DNA of 64,000 bases, from contig OZ245840.1 of the NCBI GenBank assembly GCA_965228775.1, positions 2,852,001 through 2,916,000 of the forward strand, written 5' to 3'. Below, one piece after another: positions 42,561 to 50,722 of this stretch. Numbering within the stretch: the stretch's first letter is position 1; the number at the start of each line of letters is the position of its first letter. This DNA is from JANQMY01 sp965228775 (GTDB taxonomy: Bacteria; Pseudomonadota; Alphaproteobacteria; JANQMY01). The notes beneath the pieces are model-generated. The model searched no databases, was not told the origin of the DNA, and was given only the letters and a program-made list of their open reading frames with translations. Position numbers and translations under genes: made by a program.

Positions 42561-43283
42561 ATGGGCGTTTTGGGTTGGCACAATTTGGACCGGATGCGGG
42601 AGCTGTGTGTCCGCTGGCCGCTCCGGTCGGCGACGGCCGCGGGTTTTGGTGCAGCCCTGCTGACCCTGCCCGTTTATGCTCCGGCGGCAGGCGCATTCAT
42701 GGCGGCCTCCTTCTTCCCGCCGGTGGCGCCGAGAGCCAAACCCGCCGCTGAGCCCTATGACCTGGCGACGCAGCGTGAGTTGAGACCCCGGGCGGTGAAA
42801 TGGACGCTGCACGCCCGCACAGATGCTGGCGATCCGCAGACAGAGGATTTTCTGCCCTTGCTCCACATCTCGACGGATGGAGCCGACCCGGTATTCCGGC
42901 GCGACATGGCCAGTCTGGAAGAGCTGGGTCTTGTGGATGGCGTCGTCACGGCGGAACTTCCCGTGCTTGCCACTTTCGGCAATAAGGGTGCGTGGCTTAA
43001 ACCCTTTGTGGGGGGCAGTTTGGCGCTCACGCAGTCTTACGCCGATACGGGCCATAACCGGTTGATCGTGATTACCGACCCCGATGCGGTTATCCGGTTT
43101 CAGGGAACGGCAGGCCTGTCGTTATTGTCGAATGGGCCGGCGGAACTGCAGCTGTTTTACCGCTACATCAAATTTACCGATCCAAGCCTGCGGCCTTCGG
43201 CGTCTCTCTTGGCGCTCACGGATACGCTCACATCCAGTCAGCGCCAGCATGAGGTGATGATGGGGTGGCGGTTAAAGTTCTAA
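42561..43283 (+). CDS. Exported orphan protein, possibly a small outer-membrane barrel
   Basis: 240 residues. A signal-like hydrophobic segment at about 22-45 ends near PAAGAF, then a proline/alanine linker. The rest alternates polar and hydrophobic residues (SLALTQSYADTG, LQLFYRYIKFTD) and ends WRLKF, with the terminal Phe common in outer-membrane barrels. I cannot assign a family. It is convergent with the hybrid kinase gene. Confidence 0.6.
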   Translation: MGVLGWHNLDRMRELCVRWPLRSATAAGFGAALLTLPVYAPAAGAFMAASFFPPVAPRAKPAAEPYDLATQRELRPRAVKWTLHARTDAGDPQTEDFLPLLHISTDGADPVFRRDMASLEELGLVDGVVTAELPVLATFGNKGAWLKPFVGGSLALTQSYADTGHNRLIVITDPDAVIRFQGTAGLSLLSNGPAELQLFYRYIKFTDPSLRPSASLLALTDTLTSSQRQHEVMMGWRLKF

Positions 43284-43302
43284 CTAGGTGTGTACAGATT
43301 AA

Positions 43303-45531
43303 TTAGAAGGGTGCCGCCAGACCCGTATCCCGGCTGTCTTCCGGTTGGGGCTTCTGCATGGAAAGCGCCCAACGCTGAACTTTCTCGGAAAGCTGAAGGG
43401 GGTCCACCGGTTTCGACAGATAGTCGTCCATGCCTGCTTCCTCGCAGCGGTCTTTGTCTTCCATCATGGCATTCGCGGTAAGGGCTATGATCGGAATGTG
43501 GGAAAACTCGCTTGCTCTCAGCTGGCGCGTGGCTTCGAGCCCATCCACCTTGGGCATATGAATATCCATCAGGATCAAGTCGTAACTGGCCTTCTTGACG
43601 GCCACCAAGACTTCCGCGCCATTCTCGGCCACATCCACCACGTGACCTTCGCGGGTCAACAGCGTTCTGGCCAGCAGGGCATTCACCTGATTGTCTTCAG
43701 CCAGAAGAATACGGACGGAGGCTTCGTCCGTCGCGTCTTCGCCTGCCGGTTCGACGGATTCGGGTTTGTCCAGGCGGGCGCCATCGATGGTCGCGCTGTT
43801 CTGTAGTTGGGCAATGAGGGAGCGCTGACGGATCGGCTTCAGCAAATAGCCGTCAAAGCCGAATTCCTCGACCGCGGTGAGTTTAGACTGATCCCCCAGC
43901 GGCAACAAAATCATCCGCCGCGGCGTCGGCGCATTGTTGGTGTCCGCATCACGGGCGGCGTGCTCGCAAACCATTTGCCCGCAGTCCGGCGCGGCTTCTC
44001 CATCGCAGATGATGGCCGTGAAGAATTGTCCGTTTGCGGATTGAGTGTAGATGGCTTCGCAAGCAGCGCTGCCCCCTTCAGCCGTGGTCACGGTAGCGCC
44101 CAAAGCGCGCAGATCGTCCGACAGGCTGGTTTGGGTGACCTCGCCAGCCCCAACCAAGAGCACATTGTGACCGCTCAGCGTATCGCCTGATGCCACTTTG
44201 CGGCCGTCATTTACGCTGGGCAGAACCACCTCAAACCAGAAGGTGGACCCTTCGCCATCCACGCTTTCCACGCCGATAGACCCGCCCATGGCCTCGATGA
44301 TGCGTTTGGAGATGGCAAGGCCCAACCCGGTGCTTCCCTGGGCTTGTTCAGGCGACAGCTCGCCCTGTTCGAATTCCTCAAACAGCCGGTCTTGATCCGC
44401 CGGTGCGATACCGGGGCCCGTATCCCGAACCGAAAAGCGCAAGGCGACCTTGCTTTCTTGTTTTTCCTTTTTGCGGCTCACGGATACGGAAACGCCGCCT
44501 TCGCTGGTGAATTTCAGGGCGTTGCCCACTAGGTTAAACAGCACCTGACGCAAACGTCCTTCGTCGGCGAGAACCAATGGCGGCACGTCGGGCGCCACCT
44601 GGACCGCGAAATCCACATTCTTGTTGAAGGCGCGCGGTGCCAGCAATTCGGCCATGCGTTCGACCATGAAGCGGATATCGACACCGATCGGGTTGAGACC
44701 GATCTTGCCGGATTCGATCTTTGAATAGTCTAGAATATCGTTGATCAGCGTCAGCAGGCCTTCACCGGACTGCTGAATGGCGGATGCATAGGTGCGCTGG
44801 TCGGGGGTCTGTTCCGATTCCAGCAGCAAGCCGGTCATGCCCAGAATACCATTCATCGGTGTACGGATTTCATGGCTCATGGTGGCCAGGAAACGGCTTT
44901 TGGCGCGGTTGGCTTTGTCCGCCCCGATCCGGGCTTCTTCCAGCTGCTCCTCAAGCTCCTTACGGGGGGTGATGTCGCGGCCGATGCTTTGGAATTCGAT
45001 CACATGGCCCATGCGGTCGCGAATGGCGCACCGTTCCCAGGCAAACCAGCGCCAGCCCTTGACGGTCTGCATGAACTGATCGCGCTTTTGCCGGTCGGTG
45101 CCGTCCGGGAGATAGGACCAATTGTGGGTCGCTTGGTCCGATCCGTCGGCCTTTGTTTTGGGATAGAACTGGCGGCCGAGCACGGCGTCTGCTTGCAGGC
45201 CAAAGGTCGAGCAGAAGATGTCGTTGACGAAAGTGAGCTGGCCTTCCGTGTCGCAGCGGACGATCACATCACCCTGGCTGGTGACCAGGCTTCGAAAGCG
45301 GGCTTCGCTGCGGCGCAAGCGAGCCCCAAGCCGCCGCAGCTTGCGCAGTTTTGCCCGCTGGTCCAGGAAGGCATAGGTCAGAAGGCCCGCGCCCATCACC
45401 ATGATGCCGGACAGGAACAGGGCCTCTCTGGAAGGCGGGTCGGTCCGCAGAATCTGGTCTAAGGCCGCTATCCCGATGATGAAAATGCCGATCACGGCGA
45501 TACTTAAAGCGGCTGATTTTTCTTTAACCAT
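43303..45531 (-). CDS. Hybrid sensor histidine kinase with two receiver domains
   Basis: Order: two close membrane helices (about 8-27 and 38-56); PAS domain (about 72-190); HisKA with phospho-acceptor His220 in ATMSHEIRTP; HATPase domain (about 325-445); a degenerate receiver (about 462-590) that lacks the acidic pair (NVLLVGAGEV) but keeps ICDGEAAP and LLKP; and a canonical receiver (about 607-725) with LLAEDNQ, LILMDIHMP and YLSKP. It has 742 residues. No cognate regulator is adjacent. The signal is unknown; the periplasmic loop is only about ten residues. Confidence 0.92.
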   Translation of the reverse strand: MVKEKSAALSIAVIGIFIIGIAALDQILRTDPPSREALFLSGIMVMGAGLLTYAFLDQRAKLRKLRRLGARLRRSEARFRSLVTSQGDVIVRCDTEGQLTFVNDIFCSTFGLQADAVLGRQFYPKTKADGSDQATHNWSYLPDGTDRQKRDQFMQTVKGWRWFAWERCAIRDRMGHVIEFQSIGRDITPRKELEEQLEEARIGADKANRAKSRFLATMSHEIRTPMNGILGMTGLLLESEQTPDQRTYASAIQQSGEGLLTLINDILDYSKIESGKIGLNPIGVDIRFMVERMAELLAPRAFNKNVDFAVQVAPDVPPLVLADEGRLRQVLFNLVGNALKFTSEGGVSVSVSRKKEKQESKVALRFSVRDTGPGIAPADQDRLFEEFEQGELSPEQAQGSTGLGLAISKRIIEAMGGSIGVESVDGEGSTFWFEVVLPSVNDGRKVASGDTLSGHNVLLVGAGEVTQTSLSDDLRALGATVTTAEGGSAACEAIYTQSANGQFFTAIICDGEAAPDCGQMVCEHAARDADTNNAPTPRRMILLPLGDQSKLTAVEEFGFDGYLLKPIRQRSLIAQLQNSATIDGARLDKPESVEPAGEDATDEASVRILLAEDNQVNALLARTLLTREGHVVDVAENGAEVLVAVKKASYDLILMDIHMPKVDGLEATRQLRASEFSHIPIIALTANAMMEDKDRCEEAGMDDYLSKPVDPLQLSEKVQRWALSMQKPQPEDSRDTGLAAPF

Positions 45532-45617
45532 GAAGCGGTGCCCAACGTCCCAACTGTGACCAATACAATGGGCAATTAGACTGCAGTCTTCTGGACAACC
45601 GGTTAACGGCGTGGAGG

Positions 45618-47108
45618 TTACTTCTTGGGTGTTGCCGGTGCCTCACCAAGGGATGCCGCAGGTTCCGGCGCCATTACGGGCGTCTTGGCGGTTTCTTCTT
45701 CAGCTGCGGCCCTGCGCATTAAGATGATGGTAAGGATGACAGCCGGTATCCCCAACACGGCGGCATAGGTGAAGAAGTTAATGTAGCCGAAGGCATCGAC
45801 CACCTGGCCGGAGAAGCCGCCGACAAACTTGCCCGGCAGGGTAAAGAGTGAGCTGAACAGAGCATATTGTGTGGCGGTATAGGCCGTGTTGGTCAGGCTC
45901 GACATATAGGCGATGAAGGCGGCGCTAGCGAAACCGGCGCTGAAATTGTCCGCGCAGATCGTCATGCCCAAATGGATCAGGCGGGCGGTGTTGGTCTCAA
46001 GGCCGGGCACCGCGTAGGCCAAATAGGCGAACACCAAATTCGTCAGGACCATAAAGACGGCACCTGCAAGCAAGGGCCGCATGATGCCGAAGCGGACCAC
46101 CAGCAAGCCTCCGGCGAGGGCGCCCACAGCCGTCATGATCACGCCGTAAATCTTGATGATGCTGGCGATCTCGGCCTTGGTGTAGCCCATGTCGATGTAA
46201 AACGGGTTGGCCATGATGCCCATGGTGATGTCGCTCAAGCGGTAGAGCCCGATAAAGGCCAGGATCAGAATGGCGCTGACGAAACCGATGCGCGAGAAGA
46301 AGTCGACAATGGGGCTCACGACCGCGCCGGAGAACCAGGCCGCCGTGCGCGCCATGGGGCCGCTGAGCGTCTTGCCGAACAAAAGCTCGTCCAGCTCTTC
46401 TTCGCGCTTCTTTGTTTCTTCCGACACCTTATGAGGCGGTTCGGCGATCAATAGAACGGTCACCATGCCAACGCCCATGCAAGCTGCCATGGTCATGTAG
46501 GCGGCGGGCCAGGAGACAAATTCCGCCGTGTACAGAGCACCGGCGCCGGCCACGATCAGCGCGATACGGTAACCGAGCTGATAGGTTGCCGCCATGGCCG
46601 CTTGAAAATCTTCTTCTGCGGCTTCGATGCGGTAGGCATCAATGGTGATGTCCTGGGTCGCCGCGGAGAAGGCGATCAATAAGGCGAGTAAGGCGACGTG
46701 GGTGAGGTTTTCGCCTGGATTGCTGGAGGCGATGCCGATAAGGCCGATGACGATCCCAATCTGCGCCAGCAACATCCAGCTGCGCCGTTTTCCGAGCAGG
46801 CCGGTGAGGTAAGGCAGGGGCATCCGGTCCACGACTGGGGCCCAGAAGACCTTGATGGAGAACATCAGGCCGACCCAGCTGAAATATCCGATTTGGGACC
46901 GGCTCACATCGCTTTCGGTGAGCCAAACGGAAAGCGTCGAGAAGATGAGAAGAAAGGGAAGCCCTGCCGAGAACCCCAGCAGCAGCATGATCAGGACCGG
47001 CAGGTGGAGATAGACCTGGAATGATTCAAACCAGGTTTTCTGCGGCGCCCCGGCTGCTCCGTTTGAAAGAGTTTGTGACGGTGAATGTGTGCTGGTGCTG
47101 TCCGTCAT
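45618..47108 (-). CDS. ampG: AmpG-type muropeptide permease (MFS)
   Basis: AmpG brings anhydro-muropeptides into the cytosol for recycling. LMLLGFSAGLPFLLIFSTLSVWL-like first helix, AATQDITIDAYRIE (about 149-162) and WAPVVDR are typical of AmpG. About 12-14 helices in 496 residues, with a polar N-terminal tail of about 25 residues and a Glu/Ala/Pro-rich C-terminal tail. It fits with mltA, whose products AmpG would carry, though the two are far apart here. Confidence 0.88.
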   Translation of the reverse strand: MTDSTSTHSPSQTLSNGAAGAPQKTWFESFQVYLHLPVLIMLLLGFSAGLPFLLIFSTLSVWLTESDVSRSQIGYFSWVGLMFSIKVFWAPVVDRMPLPYLTGLLGKRRSWMLLAQIGIVIGLIGIASSNPGENLTHVALLALLIAFSAATQDITIDAYRIEAAEEDFQAAMAATYQLGYRIALIVAGAGALYTAEFVSWPAAYMTMAACMGVGMVTVLLIAEPPHKVSEETKKREEELDELLFGKTLSGPMARTAAWFSGAVVSPIVDFFSRIGFVSAILILAFIGLYRLSDITMGIMANPFYIDMGYTKAEIASIIKIYGVIMTAVGALAGGLLVVRFGIMRPLLAGAVFMVLTNLVFAYLAYAVPGLETNTARLIHLGMTICADNFSAGFASAAFIAYMSSLTNTAYTATQYALFSSLFTLPGKFVGGFSGQVVDAFGYINFFTYAAVLGIPAVILTIILMRRAAAEEETAKTPVMAPEPAASLGEAPATPKK

Positions 47109-47410
47109 GCCTCAAGCCATCCTTTTACCGGGGAATCACTTTATCCCGAGATTCGCCTACCATGCCGCCTGAAAGATGAACATCTCCGGAAAATCCGCCA
47201 AAAGTTAGCCGTAATTGGGCCCTACTGTGATGAATTGATTAAATGGGTGGCAATCGCTACACTCCCGGCTCGTTTGTTAACCTTCAACAAAGGTTTAAAG
47301 CGCAGGGTTTGGATTGTTCGGCGTTGGTGGGGGTAGATGGCAGGTCCCCGCGCTCGTCCCCAAGTAACGTCCCCTTTTATTGGGGAAAGGTAAGGGCACA
47401 AGGCCTGAGG

Positions 47411-48256
47411 ATGACCACGATAGTCGCAAGCGGGCTCAGCCAATCGGTACAAAATGACCATCTAGAGGATGCGGGCGCCACGTCGTTTGCGCGCAGCGGC
47501 AGTCTGGAGATGCGTCTGGCCGTCACGCCCGCCGAAATCGAAGCGGCCCAGCGCCTGCGCTACGATGTTTTCTACGAAGAGATGTCAGCGACCGCCTCGC
47601 CGGAAATGGCGGCGGCCAAGCGTGATTTCGACAAGTATGACGAATATTGCGACCATCTCTTGGTGATCGACCACGATGCCCCTGAGGAGGCATCCGTGGT
47701 GGGGACATACCGGCTGCTGCGTCAGGATGTGGCGGAAGCCCATGACGGGTTTTACACCGCCGGTGAATTCAATATTGAGCCTCTGCTGCAGCGGGCCCCC
47801 CAGGGCACCAAGTTCCTGGAGCTGGGCCGTTCCTGTGTGCTGAAGGAATACCGTACGAAGCACACCATCGAACTTCTCTGGTACGGCATCATGTCCTATG
47901 TGGATCGCCATTCCATGGATGTGATGTTTGGCTGTGCGTCGTTTACCGGCACCAACCCGCAGGAGCTTGCGCTGCCATTGAGCTTTCTCTACCACACCTA
48001 CAGGCCGCCCGAAGAATGGGCAGTGCGGGCGCATGATCATTTGCGGGTTGAAATGAACCTGATGCCTGAAAGTGAAATCAGTATTCGCGACGCGGTTCGC
48101 GCATTGCCGCCTTTGATCAAAGGCTATGTGCGCGCGGGCGCCTATATTGGCGATGGGGCGGTGATCGATCCGCAATTCGGCACGACCGACGTGCTGATCC
48201 TGTTCCCGGTCACGCGCATGAATGACCGCTACCGCTCCAAATTCGCGAAGAACTAG
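47411..48256 (+). CDS. GNAT-fold acyltransferase (OlsB-like)
   Basis: Resembles OlsB, which makes lyso-ornithine lipid from ornithine and acyl-ACP, and related Acetyltransf_5 proteins. RLRYDVFYEEM (about 45-55), VGTYRLLRQ (about 96-104), FLELGRSCVLKEYR (about 132-145) and WYGIMSYVDRH are family features. An upstream frame opens at 47243; the ATG at 47411 removes a stretch without homology and gives 281 residues. No olsA partner is adjacent, so the product lipid is a guess. Confidence 0.85.
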   Translation: MTTIVASGLSQSVQNDHLEDAGATSFARSGSLEMRLAVTPAEIEAAQRLRYDVFYEEMSATASPEMAAAKRDFDKYDEYCDHLLVIDHDAPEEASVVGTYRLLRQDVAEAHDGFYTAGEFNIEPLLQRAPQGTKFLELGRSCVLKEYRTKHTIELLWYGIMSYVDRHSMDVMFGCASFTGTNPQELALPLSFLYHTYRPPEEWAVRAHDHLRVEMNLMPESEISIRDAVRALPPLIKGYVRAGAYIGDGAVIDPQFGTTDVLILFPVTRMNDRYRSKFAKN

Positions 48257-48283
48257 CCCTCGCTATAATCCGATTTCAGATAA

Positions 48284-50560
48284 TCAGTGTCCGGATTGTG
48301 TGCAGGCATCGAAGGCTGCCATCGCCGCCATGGTCGTGATGTCCGAGGCGCTGCCGCCCAATGGCGCGATCTGAACCGGTTTCGACAAGCCCACCAGGAA
48401 CGGTCCCAGCACCGTACATCCGCCCAGCGTTTGCAGCAGCTTCGTCCCGATCGAGGCGGAATGGATGGCCGGCATGATCAAAACATTGGCTGGGCCGCTG
48501 AGGCGGCAGAACGGATAAAGGTTCCGGGCATCCTCGTCGAGCGCCACGTCCACCGCCATCTCGCCGTCATATTCGAAATCCACATTGCGGCTTCCAAGAA
48601 TGTCGACCGCCTCGCGCACGCGGGTTGAGCGCTCCCCCTGCGGTTGCCCAAAGGTGGAATAGGCCAGAAACGCAACCCGTGGCTCGTAGCCCATCCGCCG
48701 CGCAACGCGTGCCGATTGCTCAGCGATGCCTGCGAGTTCATGGGCGGTCGGCATTTCATGGATGTTGGTGTCCGCAACGAAGACCGTGCGTCCGCGCGCC
48801 AATACGATGGACAGGCCGATCACATGGTCGTCCTCCACCGTGTCGATCACCCGGCACACATCGTCGAAGGCAACCGCGTAGTTGCGCGTCACGCCCGTGA
48901 CCATCGCATCGGCGCGCCCGGTCATCACCATGGAGGCGCCGAAAACGTTGCGGTCATTGTTTACAAGACGCATGCAATCCCGGCGCAGCATGCCCTTTCG
49001 CTGCATGCGCTCATAAAGGGCTTCCACATATTCCGGGCCGTCTTCGGATTTGCTGGCATTGTGGATTTCCAGATCCTCCAGCCGCGACAGGCCCATATTG
49101 TCCATGGTCTGATAGATCCGGTCCTCGCGGCCAATCAGGACTGGTGTGCCCATGCCGCTGGACCGGAAAGCGATGGCGGCGCGGATGACGGCTTCCTCTT
49201 CGCCTTCCGCGAACACCACCCGCTTGGGGTTGGCCCGCACGCGGTCTGTGATCATCTGCAGCAAGGCGGCCGTTGGATCGAGGCGTCGTGAGAGCTCATT
49301 TTTATAGCCGTCCAGATCCACGATCGGCCGCCGGGCAACGCCGGAATCCATGGCCGCTTTCGCGACAGCGATGGGCACGCAGCTGATCAAGCGCGGGTCG
49401 AAAGGCACGGGAATGATGTAGCCTGGGCCGTATTGAGGGCGGGCGCCTGCATAGGCTTCAGCCACTTCGTCGGGCACGTCTTCCCGGGCAAGCTCCGCCA
49501 GCGATTCAGCGGCGGCGATTTTCATCTCTTCATTGATGGTGGTGGCCCGCACATCCAATGCGCCCCGGAAGATGTAAGGGAAACCCAGCACGTTGTTGAC
49601 CTGGTTCGGATAGTCCGACCGGCCGGTTGCCATAATGGCGTCATCGCGAAGCTCCGCCACTTCTTCAGGCGTAATTTCCGGGTCCGGGTTGGCCATGGCG
49701 AAAATGATGGGATTTTTCGACATGGACAGCACCATCTTCGGCGTTAGTGCCCCTTTGACCGACAGGCCGAAGAACACGTCGGCGCCTTCCATCGCCTCTT
49801 CGAGGGTGCGCGCCGGTGTGTCCACCGCATGAGCCGATTTCCACTGGTTCATGCGTTCTTCGCGTCCCTGATAGATAACGCCGCGGCTGTCACACAGAAT
49901 GACATTGTCGTGCGGCATGCCCATGGCCTTGACCAGTTCGAGACACGCAATGCCGGCAGAACCGGCACCATTGACCACCATTTTGGTCTCGCGGATGTCG
50001 CGGCCGGTGAGTTCCAGTGCATTGATCAATCCGGCGGCGGCGATGATGGCCGTACCATGCTGGTCGTCATGGAAAACGGGAATGGTCATGGCTTCGCGCA
50101 AGCGCTGCTCGATGATGAAACAGTCTGGTGCCTTAATGTCTTCCAGATTGATGCCGCCAAAGGTCGATCCCAAAAACCGCACGCAATTGACGAACTCGTC
50201 CACATCGTCGGTATCCACCTCGATGTCGATGGAATCCACGTCAGCAAAGCGCTTGAACAAGACGGCCTTGCCTTCCATGACGGGCTTGGCGGCGAGCGGG
50301 CCCAAATCGCCCAGCCCCAGGATGGCGGTTCCGTTGGAAATCACCGCAACCATGTTCCCTTTGGCCGTATAGTCATAGGCCGTGTTCGGATCATCGGCGA
50401 TGGCGCGCACCGGCACGGCCACGCCGGGCGAATAGGCCAGGCTCAAATCCCGTTGGGTGGCCATGGGCTTGGTGGGGCGGATTTCTACTTTGCCGGGCTT
50501 GCCCTGCATGTGGAACAGCAGCGCTTCTTCGTCGGTAAATTGCTGTTTGCGGTTTGTCAT
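48284..50560 (-). CDS. maeB: NADP-dependent malic enzyme with phosphotransacetylase-like domain
   Basis: Oxidatively decarboxylates malate to pyruvate. The N-terminal malic enzyme part (about 1-430) has LAYSPGVAVPV, FHDDQHGTAI and VNGAGSAGIACL. The C-terminal phosphotransacetylase-like domain (about 440-758) likely serves in allosteric control and oligomerisation. The frame is open to 50656, but ATG 50560 (MTNRKQQFTDEEAL) matches the family; 758 residues. It is divergent from mutS. Confidence 0.95.
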   Translation of the reverse strand: MTNRKQQFTDEEALLFHMQGKPGKVEIRPTKPMATQRDLSLAYSPGVAVPVRAIADDPNTAYDYTAKGNMVAVISNGTAILGLGDLGPLAAKPVMEGKAVLFKRFADVDSIDIEVDTDDVDEFVNCVRFLGSTFGGINLEDIKAPDCFIIEQRLREAMTIPVFHDDQHGTAIIAAAGLINALELTGRDIRETKMVVNGAGSAGIACLELVKAMGMPHDNVILCDSRGVIYQGREERMNQWKSAHAVDTPARTLEEAMEGADVFFGLSVKGALTPKMVLSMSKNPIIFAMANPDPEITPEEVAELRDDAIMATGRSDYPNQVNNVLGFPYIFRGALDVRATTINEEMKIAAAESLAELAREDVPDEVAEAYAGARPQYGPGYIIPVPFDPRLISCVPIAVAKAAMDSGVARRPIVDLDGYKNELSRRLDPTAALLQMITDRVRANPKRVVFAEGEEEAVIRAAIAFRSSGMGTPVLIGREDRIYQTMDNMGLSRLEDLEIHNASKSEDGPEYVEALYERMQRKGMLRRDCMRLVNNDRNVFGASMVMTGRADAMVTGVTRNYAVAFDDVCRVIDTVEDDHVIGLSIVLARGRTVFVADTNIHEMPTAHELAGIAEQSARVARRMGYEPRVAFLAYSTFGQPQGERSTRVREAVDILGSRNVDFEYDGEMAVDVALDEDARNLYPFCRLSGPANVLIMPAIHSASIGTKLLQTLGGCTVLGPFLVGLSKPVQIAPLGGSASDITTMAAMAAFDACTQSGH

Positions 50561-50722
50561 CTGCCAGGTACCCCGTCGGAAAGAAGATCGCGGGACAGTG
50601 CCCGTCGTGATTTGGACCAGATCATTACCCTGCTGCTCTCTCAGGCTCAAGGCCACGCTCTAAGAGATTTGGCCGCGTGCCGAAACGCTTGCAATGGCAT
50701 GTCCACAAGATAGTGTGCGGCC

